A model generated the notes under the pieces. That model did not search any database and was not told the origin of the DNA. It worked only from the letters and a program-made list of their open reading frames with translations. From Acidimicrobiaceae bacterium (GTDB taxonomy: Bacteria; Actinomycetota; Acidimicrobiia; Acidimicrobiales; RAAP-2), in contig PLSY01000418.1 in NCBI GenBank assembly GCA_003164275.1, positions 15,250 to 63,597 on the forward strand: a stretch of 48,348 bases of DNA, given 5' to 3'. Shown piece after piece: positions 1 to 7,499 of this stretch. The translations under genes and the position numbers were made by a program. How positions within the stretch are numbered: position 1 is the stretch's first letter; the number at the start of each line of letters is the position of its first letter.

Positions 1-640
1 ACCGGGCATCGGCAGCAGCCAGGTACGGGCTCACCTCAGTCGTCGATCGTTCCTCGTACGAGGCGGGGCAGTAGCAGTTGACAACGATCCCGTCGGCGGC
101 CCACTCCCGCGCAGCTGTCCTCGTCAGCCCTCGAATGGCCTCTTTCGCCGCGGCGTAGGCACCGAACCCCGGCAAGCCGACGATTCCGGCGCTCGAGCCA
201 ACGTTGACGATGCGCCCCCAGCCGGCCCTGGCCATGTGCGGATAAACAGACTGCATGCCCCAGAGTGCCGCTTTGACTCCCGACAGGTAGACGCCGTCCA
301 TGGCTTCATCGGAGATTTCGGCCAATGGCTCTGGACCCCGGTATGTGACGGCGTTGTTCACTAGGCCGTCTATCCTTCCGAACCGATCGAGAGCTTTGGT
401 GACGAGGCCGTCGATGTCCTCTTTGACTCGAACATCACATGACTCACCGAGGTGCGGCCCACCGATCTCGGAGAGCTCGGTGAGGATCCTCGACAAACGG
501 CGGGCCACCAGCTCGCCTACGACCACCGTGGCTCCTGATCGGGCCAAATGGTGGGCGATGCCCCGTCCGATGCCCCGCCCGGCGCCGGTGACGATGATGA
601 CGCGGCCGGCCACATCATCTCCGCCCGGGGAGGTCACCAC
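1..640 (-). CDS. SDR family oxidoreductase, C-terminal end cut by window edge
   Basis: Partial classical short-chain dehydrogenase; about 213 codons are visible and the stop lies beyond the left edge. The reverse strand shows the dinucleotide motif TGAGRGIGRGIA near the N-terminus, then NNAV, the catalytic serine in VNVGSSAG, and YAAAKEAIRG with the Tyr and Lys of YxxxK. An NAD(P)-dependent alcohol or ketone reaction follows from the family; the substrate is unknown. The start is GTG at 640 or the adjacent GTG at 637, with GGAG just upstream. The segment AKEAIRxLxRxAxREWxADGI is nearly shared with the SDR at 29953-30726, so the two look like close paralogues. Family certain, start moderately sure. 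Confidence 0.85.
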   Translation of the reverse strand, partial: MVTSPGGDDVAGRVIIVTGAGRGIGRGIAHHLARSGATVVVGELVARRLSRILTELSEIGGPHLGESCDVRVKEDIDGLVTKALDRFGRIDGLVNNAVTYRGPEPLAEISDEAMDGVYLSGVKAALWGMQSVYPHMARAGWGRIVNVGSSAGIVGLPGFGAYAAAKEAIRGLTRTAAREWAADGIVVNCYCPASYEERSTTEVSPYLAAADAR

Positions 641-973
641 GCTGCTCCGGCAGAAGGCGGTCGCAGGATCGAGACGACCGGTTTTGTGGCCATGGGCGCC
701 CGGTTGCTGGGATTTGCTCTGGCTCGTGACCGAGGTTCAGGCATGGCCAGGAGTGTACGGCCACGAGCCCGACCTCGCTCGGCCCGGCATTTGGGCCGAT
801 CGTCGGCAGCGTGGCCCCCGTTGACCACTTGTGCTGGCCCCGATCAACCGATGCCTCCAAAAAAGAAGAGACAACCGACGCCCCGCTCCATGCAGGGCAT
901 CATTTCCGGGTAGTAAGTTGCAGGCAAGCAGTCTCCGCCAACTGCGGAGCGACGAGTCGGGGGAGTGACAACG
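641..973. other. Divergent intergenic region, no gene seen
   Basis: About 333 bases separate the start of the leftward SDR from the rightward mycofactocin-type SDR. Open frames on both strands here are short and without family features. The only structure I can point to is the small inverted repeat at 933-949 and a possible -10 box, TAAGTT, at 914-919. Promoters for both flanking genes are expected here, but no convincing -35/-10 pair is visible. Confidence 0.5.
933..949. promoter_or_regulatory. Inverted repeat upstream of the mycofactocin-type SDR
   Basis: CTCCGC and GCGGAG form a perfect 6-base inverted repeat around a 5-base centre, ending 24 bases before the chosen ATG. It lies just downstream of a possible -10 box (TAAGTT at 914-919), where an operator or a short leader hairpin could sit. 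In GC-rich DNA such a repeat can occur by chance. Confidence 0.25.
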
Positions 974-1810
974 ATGGGAAAGTTTGACGGGAAGGTTGCG
1001 TTCATCACGGGGGCGGCCCGCGGGCAAGGCCGATCCCACGCCATTCGTCTAGCGGAGGAGGGCGCGAATATTGTCGCCATCGATATCTGCCAGGACGTCG
1101 CCTCGATCGCCGAGCTCTATCCTTTGGCCAGCCAGACCGACCTCGACGAGACGGTGCGTCTGGTCGAGGAGGTAGGCGGCAAGATCATCGCCCGCAAGGC
1201 GGATGTGAGGGTGTTCCAGGAATTGAACGCCGCCGTCCAGGAGGGAATCGAGCTCTTCGGGCACATCGACATCTGTCTGGCCAATGCTGGGGTGGTGGCC
1301 CTCAAGCGCACCTGGGAGACCCCGGAGCAGACTTGGGATGACGTCGTCGACATCAACCTGAAGGGGGTCTGGAACTCGGTTCGTGCGGTCATCCCCGGGA
1401 TGATCGAGCATGGGGAGGGTGGATCCATCATCATCACGAGCTCCGTCGCCGGACTGAAGGGCTACCCGAACACGTCTGCGTACTCGGCCGCCAAGCACGG
1501 CGTGGTGGGGATCATGCAGTCACTCGCTGCCGAGCTGGCCGAGTACGCCATTCGGGTGAACACCATCCATCCAATGAACGTCGACACGCCGATGCTTCAA
1601 AATCAGGGCACCTACGACCTCTTCCTGCCCGACCGCGAAAAGCCGACCCGCGACGATATGGCAGAGATGTGCAAGGACTTTGCCCTGCTGCCTATTCCGT
1701 GGGCGGACGCCAAGGACATCACTTCCGCAGTCGTTTGGTTGGCATCTGATGACGCCCGCTACGTGACGGGCATCCAGTTGCCTATTGACGGCGGGACGAT
1801 TCTTAAATAG
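974..1810 (+). CDS. Mycofactocin-coupled SDR family oxidoreductase
   Basis: A 278-residue classical SDR. The N-terminal motif GAARGQGRSHAIRLA and the adjacent aspartate-containing strand (IVAIDICQ) are the hallmark of the SDR subfamily tied to mycofactocin. In that subfamily the nicotinamide cofactor is thought to stay bound and to be re-oxidised by mycofactocin. ANAGV, the serine of ITSSVAG, and YSAAK supply the active site; the C-terminus reads VTGIQLPIDGGTILK, as is typical. The ATG at 974 has GGGGAG about 8 bases upstream, while the in-frame GTG at 965 overlaps that SD sequence and is less likely. A second member lies at 11621-12451. The alcohol substrate is unknown. Confidence 0.9.
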   Translation: MGKFDGKVAFITGAARGQGRSHAIRLAEEGANIVAIDICQDVASIAELYPLASQTDLDETVRLVEEVGGKIIARKADVRVFQELNAAVQEGIELFGHIDICLANAGVVALKRTWETPEQTWDDVVDINLKGVWNSVRAVIPGMIEHGEGGSIIITSSVAGLKGYPNTSAYSAAKHGVVGIMQSLAAELAEYAIRVNTIHPMNVDTPMLQNQGTYDLFLPDREKPTRDDMAEMCKDFALLPIPWADAKDITSAVVWLASDDARYVTGIQLPIDGGTILK

Positions 1811-1945
1811 CTGGCTCGGCCTCGGTTCACCGGAGGGGCGGCGTCAACGGCTGGGCAGCGTCGAGTGATCGATGGGTGCCGAGGCCATGGCTCAGATCGG
1901 AAAGCTCCTGCGCCGCTCGTGCCTACGTCATCTCCAGGGCTCAGG

Positions 1946-2803
1946 TCATAGCTGTGACAGAGCGTCAGCCAGAGGCTGCAGAATCTGCGGGCTGAGCGGA
2001 GGCATCAGGTAGACGATCGCCAGATCGAGACCGACGTCGGAGAGGTCTGAGATCTGTTGGCCAAGTGACGCCAGGTCGGATGCGGATCCCGATTTCAGCC
2101 ACACATGGCTCGACAGGGTGATCTCATTCGGGTCTCGTCCGATGTCGGTGCAGTGCTGGACGAGCACGTCCCGCTTTTTCGCGAATTCATCGGGTGTTCC
2201 ACCGAGGAAGTTCCAGTGCTGAGCGTAGCGAGCTGCAGTGAGAAGCGTTCGTTTCTCGCCGCTTCCGCCTATGACCAAAGGGGGATGGGGCCACTGCGGG
2301 CCCTTCGGCTCGCAGTGGGCCGCCTCCAATGTGAAGTACTCCCCATCGAAATCGGTCGTGTCTTGTGAGAGGAGGCCGATTAGCACCTGGCAGGCTTCTT
2401 CCAGCCGATCGCTTCGTTGGGCGGGCGTGCCCAGGTCGATGCCGTAGGCGCCTGACTCTTCCTCGTTCCAACCGGCCCCAATGCCGATCTCAAGCCGACC
2501 GTTGGACATGATGTCGATGGTTGCTGCCATGTTGGCGAGGACCGCCGGTTCGCGATAATGGATTCCGGTCACGAGTGTCCCCAGCCTCAGACGTCTGGTG
2601 GCCTGGGCCAGGCCGGCCAACATGGTCCACCCCTCGAGGCATGGCCCCATCGGATCGCCAGGACCCTGAGGTGACCAGATGGGGTAGAAGTGATCGAACA
2701 GCCATCCTGACTCGAAGACCTCGATGTCGTCAGCTTCTCGCCAGACGGCCAGGACATCGGCCCATGCGGTGTTGTGGTTAGCGGTCTTGAATGCGAATTG
2801 CAT
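1946..2803 (-). CDS. LLM class F420-dependent oxidoreductase, Rv1855c-like
   Basis: A 285-residue luciferase-like monooxygenase fold protein. It resembles the probable F420-dependent Rv1855c family: WLFDHFYPI near the N-terminus, RLRLGTLVTG, then the loop SNGRLEIGIGAGWNEEE that is typical of F420-binding LLM proteins, and PPLVIGGSGEKRTL. Members use reduced or oxidised F420, sometimes FMN, on varied substrates; the substrate here cannot be inferred. The start at MQFAFKTANHN matches the family end. An upstream in-frame start at 2869 would add 22 residues unlike the family. AGGAG lies rather far (about 13 bases) before this ATG, so the exact start is uncertain. It converges with the mycofactocin-type SDR. 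Confidence 0.85.
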   Translation of the reverse strand: MQFAFKTANHNTAWADVLAVWREADDIEVFESGWLFDHFYPIWSPQGPGDPMGPCLEGWTMLAGLAQATRRLRLGTLVTGIHYREPAVLANMAATIDIMSNGRLEIGIGAGWNEEESGAYGIDLGTPAQRSDRLEEACQVLIGLLSQDTTDFDGEYFTLEAAHCEPKGPQWPHPPLVIGGSGEKRTLLTAARYAQHWNFLGGTPDEFAKKRDVLVQHCTDIGRDPNEITLSSHVWLKSGSASDLASLGQQISDLSDVGLDLAIVYLMPPLSPQILQPLADALSQL

Positions 2804-2916
2804 GTCTTGTTTAGAGCTCCTCAAGCAGGGAAAGAGTCCCAACGTAGTCAGCTCCAGCCCTGACCGCATTGCCCAGATGCCATCCGTGGAAAGCGGCGGC
2901 TCACAAAGAACCGACC

Positions 2917-3090
2917 ATGGATGCCATCGAGCTGCTCGTCTCCGATGGCAATCGGGTCAAACGCCTGTCTGCCCGCTATCAGGAGAAAGCCGAGGGCGAC
3001 AAGACTTCCGAAGCAACAGCATTGGCGCTGGCGAGAGCGCTCGCTAGCGACGTCGGTGGTGCCCAATCGCAGTCGAGGGCGGATCCATGA
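2917..3090 (+). pseudogene. Possible hemerythrin-like remnant, 57 codons
   Basis: A short frame starting MDAIELLVSDGNRVKRLSAR. This resembles the first helix of HHE/hemerythrin-domain proteins (DAIELL, then DH, then a V..L pattern), but the iron-ligand His expected after Asp is Gly here. Nothing resembling the later His/Glu ligands follows before the stop at 3088-3090. No good SD sequence precedes it. It could be a decayed hemerythrin gene, a real small protein, or a chance frame between the LLM gene and the ligase operon. Confidence 0.3.
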
Positions 3091-3166
3091 AGCGCTCCTA
3101 TGGGCAATTGCGGGCAGGAGAGGCTCGCGGCGTTCTCGTGGACACGTTCCGGAAACATTGACTGCG

Positions 3167-3172
3167 TAGATT
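3167..3172 (+). promoter_or_regulatory. TAGATT -10 box, 6 bases before the ligase start
   Basis: TAGATT fits the actinobacterial TANNNT -10 pattern and ends six bases before ATG 3179, so transcription would begin at or next to the start codon (leaderless). No good -35 element is seen. GGAGG at 3173-3177 is also present and would serve an in-frame GTG at 3185, so SD-led initiation is an alternative. Confidence 0.35.
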
Positions 3173-3178
3173 GGAGGC

Positions 3179-5728
3179 ATGGCCGTGGCTCGCACGATGG
3201 GCATCGAAGAGGAGCTCCAAGTCGTCGATGCCGAGACGTTCAAGCTAGCCTTCCGCGCTCCAGAGCTCCTCAGCCGACTACCGGACCACGGGTACTCCGC
3301 TGAGCTGCAACGCAGCACCGTGGAGACGAACACCCCCGTGTGCGGCACTCTCGAGGAGTTGAGTGGCGATGTCATCGGACTCCGGCAGGAAGTGGTTAGG
3401 GCGGCGGGTCACCTAGGTTTAGCGGTTGCTGCCGCCGGGACTGCCCCTCTTTCCAGCGCCGCCGATCTTGAGCTCACTGCGCGTGGTCGCTATGGGCGGA
3501 TGCAGGAGGACTACCGGCTGCTCGTCGACGAGCATTTGGTTTGCGGCCTCCAAGTCCATGTCGGGATCGATGACCACGACTTGGCTGTCCGACTCATACC
3601 TCGGATCGAGGCCATCCTTCCGATCCTGCTCGCCCTCTCCACCAGCTCGCCCTTTTTCGAGGGCCAGGACACCGGGTATGCCTCGGTGAGGACGATGATC
3701 TGGCAACGCTGGCCGACTGCCGGGCGCGCCCCTCTGACTCACTCGTACGGGGAGTACGAGCAACTGGTGGCCAGCCTCATTGCCTTAGGCGTCATCTCAG
3801 ATTCAAAGATGGCCTACTTCGACGTACGACCATCCACCCACGTACCGACTCTGGAGCTCCGGGTCTGCGATTCGTGCCCACTCGTCGACGACGCCATCCT
3901 GATCGCCGGATTGTTCCGTGCCGCTGTCGAACGTGCGGCTGAAGCGGAGCTGGCGGGGGAGGCGCACGTAGTACGGCCCGATCCCCTCTACCGGGCGGCC
4001 ATGTGGCGTGCCGCCCGAAGTGGCCTGTCCGACAGCCTGTTGAGCACCGGCGCTGAGCCCCTCGCCGTGCCCGCGGCGGAGGCGGTGCTCGGAGCGGTCG
4101 AGGAGCTACGAGGCCAGCTCGAGGAGACCGGCGACTGGGAGGCGATCTCGGAGCTAACGGCGGCAGCACTGGCTCGAGGCTCCTCGAGTGAGCGGCAGCG
4201 GGCCCGCTTCGCGGAGCGAGGCCAGACCGCAGATGTCGTGAAGCTACTGATCGACGAGACCCAGGGCCGTGCCGACGCTGCCCATTCGAGGACCCGTTGG
4301 CCCTCGAGTTACCAAGTGCAAGTAAGCGACGAGGCTGTTCACCCGACAGGCCTGCCGTATTCGATCTATCGGCCGGTGTTCGAGGTGTTGGACGAGTTCG
4401 ACCCGGCCGAGATGACCAGGCGGGCAGAGCAGGCGAAGGACTACGGGTTGACGTTCGGAGTGGGTGGCGAGCAGCGCCCATTTCCCGTCGACCTCATCCC
4501 GCGGGTTATCCCGGCGCACGAGTGGGCCGTGCTTTCGGCAGGGCTCACACAGCGGGCGAGGGCCATTGAGGCCTACCTCCGGGATGCCTACGGGTCGGCG
4601 GAGATCCTCCGTGACGGGGTCATAGCACCCGAGATCCTGACCAGCTGTACGGCATGGCGCCAAGAGGCGACCCGCCTTCCCCGCGGCACTGTTCGTGCGC
4701 CCGTGATCGGTTTTGACCTCGTTCGAGACGGCATAGGGAGCTGGCGGGTCCTAGAGGACAACGCCCGGGTTCCGTCCGGCATCGGCTATGCCATCGCCAT
4801 CCGGCGACTCATGGGAGAGGTGATGCCCGAGTTCGAGGGCATGGCCCCGATCCGCAAAGCCGACGCGGCGCTGGATCTGATCGGCAGGACGCTGCGCGCC
4901 TGCGCCCCGGTCGACGATGCCGTCGTTGCCCTCTTGTCAGAGGGCGCGGACAACTCCGGGTGGTTCGAGCATCGGCTGATCGCCGAAGAGGTCGGTGTCC
5001 TCCTCGCTCAGCCGAGCGAGGTAGAGGTCCGCCGGGGAAGGGTCATCGTCGGGGGGCGTCGGGTCGACGTCGTCTATCTTCGCCTGGGTTGTGAGCTCAT
5101 CGACCTGAAGGACGCCAGTGGCCGTCAGGTCGGCGCGCAGGTGCTCGAGGTGGCCGAACAGGGCGGAGTAGTCGTCGTGAACGCTCCCGGCAACGGCATC
5201 GCCGATGACAAGGCGATGTACTGCTACGTGCCTGACATCATCGCCTACTACCTCAATGAGCGCCCGCTCCTCTCCCCGGTCCCCACCTATCGATGTGCAG
5301 ATCCAGATGAGTGCGAAGGAGTGCTGGACCGGTTGGGCGATCTCGTCACGAAGCCTGTCGGTGGCTATGGGGGCAGTGGGGTACTGGTGGGACCTGAAGC
5401 GAATGCCTCCGAACTCGAGGCGAGGAGAAAGGTCATCGCTGCTGATCCGACGGAGTGGGTGGCCCAAGAGGTCGTCAACCTCTCGACCCTTCCGACACTG
5501 GTCGATGGTCGCATCGAGGCGCGCCATGTCGATCTCAGGGCGTTCGTCTACCTGACCGGAACCGGAGCCGGAGATGCCGAACTCGCAGGCCTGGCCCTGA
5601 CTCGCGTGGCTCCGGCAGGGAGCATGGTGGTCAACTCATCCCGTGGGGGTGGCGCCAAGGACACATGGATCCTCCACGATGCAGAGGACGGGGACGAGAG
5701 GAGCGATCGTGTGCGGCCTCTCCGGTGA
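3179..5728 (+). CDS. Carboxylate-amine ligase (GCS2) fused to circularly permuted type 2 ATP-grasp ligase
   Basis: An 849-residue two-domain protein. Residues about 5-365 are a glutamate-cysteine ligase type 2 domain (YbdK/EgtA-like): GIEEELQVVD, STVETNTP, LQVHVGI, and the long WPTAGRAP and LELRVCD segments. Residues about 390-835 are a CP_ATPgrasp_2 domain: YRPVFEVLDEFD, RVLEDNARVPSGI, GNGIADDKAMYCYVPD, KPVGGYGGSGV, AQEVVNLSTLPTL, RHVDLRAFVYL and MVVNSSRGGGAKDTW. Both domains belong to ATP-dependent amide-bond-forming families; GCS2 enzymes typically make gamma-glutamyl bonds. It is the first gene of an operon with the amidotransferase (20-base overlap) and the S9 peptidase. Role inferred: builds a small peptide that the next enzyme amidates. 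The start may be ATG 3179 or GTG 3185. The domain order is a known actinobacterial fusion. Confidence 0.92.
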   Translation: MAVARTMGIEEELQVVDAETFKLAFRAPELLSRLPDHGYSAELQRSTVETNTPVCGTLEELSGDVIGLRQEVVRAAGHLGLAVAAAGTAPLSSAADLELTARGRYGRMQEDYRLLVDEHLVCGLQVHVGIDDHDLAVRLIPRIEAILPILLALSTSSPFFEGQDTGYASVRTMIWQRWPTAGRAPLTHSYGEYEQLVASLIALGVISDSKMAYFDVRPSTHVPTLELRVCDSCPLVDDAILIAGLFRAAVERAAEAELAGEAHVVRPDPLYRAAMWRAARSGLSDSLLSTGAEPLAVPAAEAVLGAVEELRGQLEETGDWEAISELTAAALARGSSSERQRARFAERGQTADVVKLLIDETQGRADAAHSRTRWPSSYQVQVSDEAVHPTGLPYSIYRPVFEVLDEFDPAEMTRRAEQAKDYGLTFGVGGEQRPFPVDLIPRVIPAHEWAVLSAGLTQRARAIEAYLRDAYGSAEILRDGVIAPEILTSCTAWRQEATRLPRGTVRAPVIGFDLVRDGIGSWRVLEDNARVPSGIGYAIAIRRLMGEVMPEFEGMAPIRKADAALDLIGRTLRACAPVDDAVVALLSEGADNSGWFEHRLIAEEVGVLLAQPSEVEVRRGRVIVGGRRVDVVYLRLGCELIDLKDASGRQVGAQVLEVAEQGGVVVVNAPGNGIADDKAMYCYVPDIIAYYLNERPLLSPVPTYRCADPDECEGVLDRLGDLVTKPVGGYGGSGVLVGPEANASELEARRKVIAADPTEWVAQEVVNLSTLPTLVDGRIEARHVDLRAFVYLTGTGAGDAELAGLALTRVAPAGSMVVNSSRGGGAKDTWILHDAEDGDERSDRVRPLR

Positions 5729-7499
5729 GATGCGCTTCGACGGACGGAGCGCGGATGTCGCTGCCCTTGAGCACAGCTGCGCCACGCTCGAGTGCCGGGG
5801 GCCGGACGGCTCGGGGATCTGGGCGCAGGGCCCGATCGCCTTGGGGCATCGACGACTCTCCATTATCGATCTTTCGGTGAAGGGGGCACAGCCCTTGGTC
5901 GATCCGGCCGTTGGGCTGACCATTGCCTTCAACGGCTGCATCTACAACCACAAGGAGCTGAAGCTCGAGCTCGAGGGACTCGGCCACTCCTTTTTCTCCC
6001 ACTCTGATACCGAGGTCATCTCCAAGTCCTATGCCGAGTGGGGTACCGACTGCGTCTCACACTTCCACGGCATGTTCGCCTTCGCCATCGCCGAGCATGC
6101 CAGCGGCCGAGTAGTCCTTGCCCGAGACCGCTTGGGGATCAAACCGTTGTATTTCACCCGCACCCCCGACCGGCTTCGGTTCGCATCAACGCTCCCCGCC
6201 CTGCTGGCCAGCGGCGAGATCGACACCTCCATCGATCGGGTGGCACTGCAGTACTACATGACGTTCCACTCGGTCGTACCTGCCCCTCACACCATTCTCA
6301 ACGGCGTTCGCAAGCTCGCCCCCGCCACCGTCCAGGTCATCGAGTCCGACGGGCGAAGTCGAGAGACGGTGTACTGGGAGCCGTCATTCGCTCGCGACCC
6401 GGCCGACGATGGTTGGTTCGACCAGGATTGGCAGGATGCGGTACTCGCCTCACTGCGCACGGCCGTCAAGCGGCGACAGGTCGCTGACGTGCCCGTCGGC
6501 GTGCTCCTCTCCGGAGGGATTGACTCGAGCCTGGTCGTTGCCTTGCTGGCCGAGGCTGGCCAACATGACCTACAGACGTTCTCCGTAGGGTTCGACGACG
6601 CAGGTGGCGAGTCGGGAAACGAGTTCGAGTATTCCGACATCGTCGCCCACCATTTTGGCACCGACCACCATCAGATCAAGATCGACAGTGCAAAACTCCT
6701 TCCGGCCATCGACGGGGCCGTGCGAGCGATGAGCGAGCCGATGGTGAGCCACGACTGCGTCGCCTTCTATCTCCTGAGCGAGGAGGTGGCCAAGTATGTG
6801 AAGGTGGTCCAGTCTGGGCAGGGCGCCGATGAGGTGCTCGGAGGCTACGACTGGTATCCACCGTTGTCCGAGGTTCCGAGAGATGAGGCCGTCGAAGCGT
6901 ACTCGAGGGTCTTCTTCGATCGTCGGCATTCCGAGCTGTCTGGGATCCTCCAAGACGACTGGTTGTCTGCCGAGGACGCGCCGACCGCTTTCATCGCCGA
7001 CCACTTCGCCCGGCCCGGAGCCGAGACCGCTGTCGACGCCGCACTTCGAAACGACACGACGATCATGCTGGTCGACGACCCAGTGAAGCGAGTCGACAAC
7101 ATGACGATGGCCTGGGCACTGGAGGCCCGTGTTCCCTTTCTCGATCACGAGTTCGTTGAGTTGGCTGGCCGCATTCCTCCGAGCTTGAAGCTGGCCGATG
7201 GGGGAAAGGGCGTTCTCAAGCGGGCGAGCAGGGGGGTCGTACCCGACGCCGTCATCGACCGGACCAAGGGATACTTCCCGGTACCCGCCATTCGTCAACT
7301 CGAGGGGCCTTACCTCGATCGGGTCAAAGATGCGCTGACCGACCCTGCCGCCAGGTCCCGTGGGCTCTTTCGTCCGGAAGTGGTGGACTCGATGCTCCGC
7401 ACTCCAAACGTCACGAGGACGACGCTTGGGTCCAATGCCCTCTGGCAGCTGGGCCTACTCGAGATGTGGTTGCAAGCCATGGGAGTCAGAGACGCGTGA
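5709..7499 (+). CDS. Glutamine amidotransferase of the N-acetylglutaminylglutamine amide type (asparagine synthase family)
   Basis: A 596-residue class II glutamine amidotransferase plus ATP-dependent synthetase. The GTG at 5709 is followed directly by TGC, so after Met removal Cys2 is the N-terminal nucleophile (MCGLSGEMRFDG). Earlier in-frame starts (from 5643) would bury it. GAGGAG lies 5-6 bases upstream. The glutaminase domain covers residues 1 to about 215 (CRGPDGSG, GHRRLSIIDLS, NGCIYN, DTEV). The synthetase domain follows, with the PPi loop SGGIDS at 268-273. The segments SEPMVSHDCVAFYLLSEEV and QSGQGADEVLGGY match the NAGGN amidotransferase branch better than AsnB. The family amidates a C-terminal carboxylate with glutamine nitrogen. 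The acceptor here is presumably the product of the upstream ligase fusion. The usual acetyltransferase/ATP-grasp partner of NAGGN synthesis is absent. Confidence 0.9.
   Translation: MCGLSGEMRFDGRSADVAALEHSCATLECRGPDGSGIWAQGPIALGHRRLSIIDLSVKGAQPLVDPAVGLTIAFNGCIYNHKELKLELEGLGHSFFSHSDTEVISKSYAEWGTDCVSHFHGMFAFAIAEHASGRVVLARDRLGIKPLYFTRTPDRLRFASTLPALLASGEIDTSIDRVALQYYMTFHSVVPAPHTILNGVRKLAPATVQVIESDGRSRETVYWEPSFARDPADDGWFDQDWQDAVLASLRTAVKRRQVADVPVGVLLSGGIDSSLVVALLAEAGQHDLQTFSVGFDDAGGESGNEFEYSDIVAHHFGTDHHQIKIDSAKLLPAIDGAVRAMSEPMVSHDCVAFYLLSEEVAKYVKVVQSGQGADEVLGGYDWYPPLSEVPRDEAVEAYSRVFFDRRHSELSGILQDDWLSAEDAPTAFIADHFARPGAETAVDAALRNDTTIMLVDDPVKRVDNMTMAWALEARVPFLDHEFVELAGRIPPSLKLADGGKGVLKRASRGVVPDAVIDRTKGYFPVPAIRQLEGPYLDRVKDALTDPAARSRGLFRPEVVDSMLRTPNVTRTTLGSNALWQLGLLEMWLQAMGVRDA

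Noticed and set aside
1818..1886. Inverted repeat GGCCTCGG/CCGAGGCC between convergent genes
   Set aside because: Eight-base arms 53 bases apart in GC-rich DNA, with no T run; weak evidence for a terminator.
3792..4481. 229-codon minus-strand frame inside the ligase fusion
   Set aside because: The protein is Arg/Pro/Ser-rich without domains, a shadow of the coding strand.
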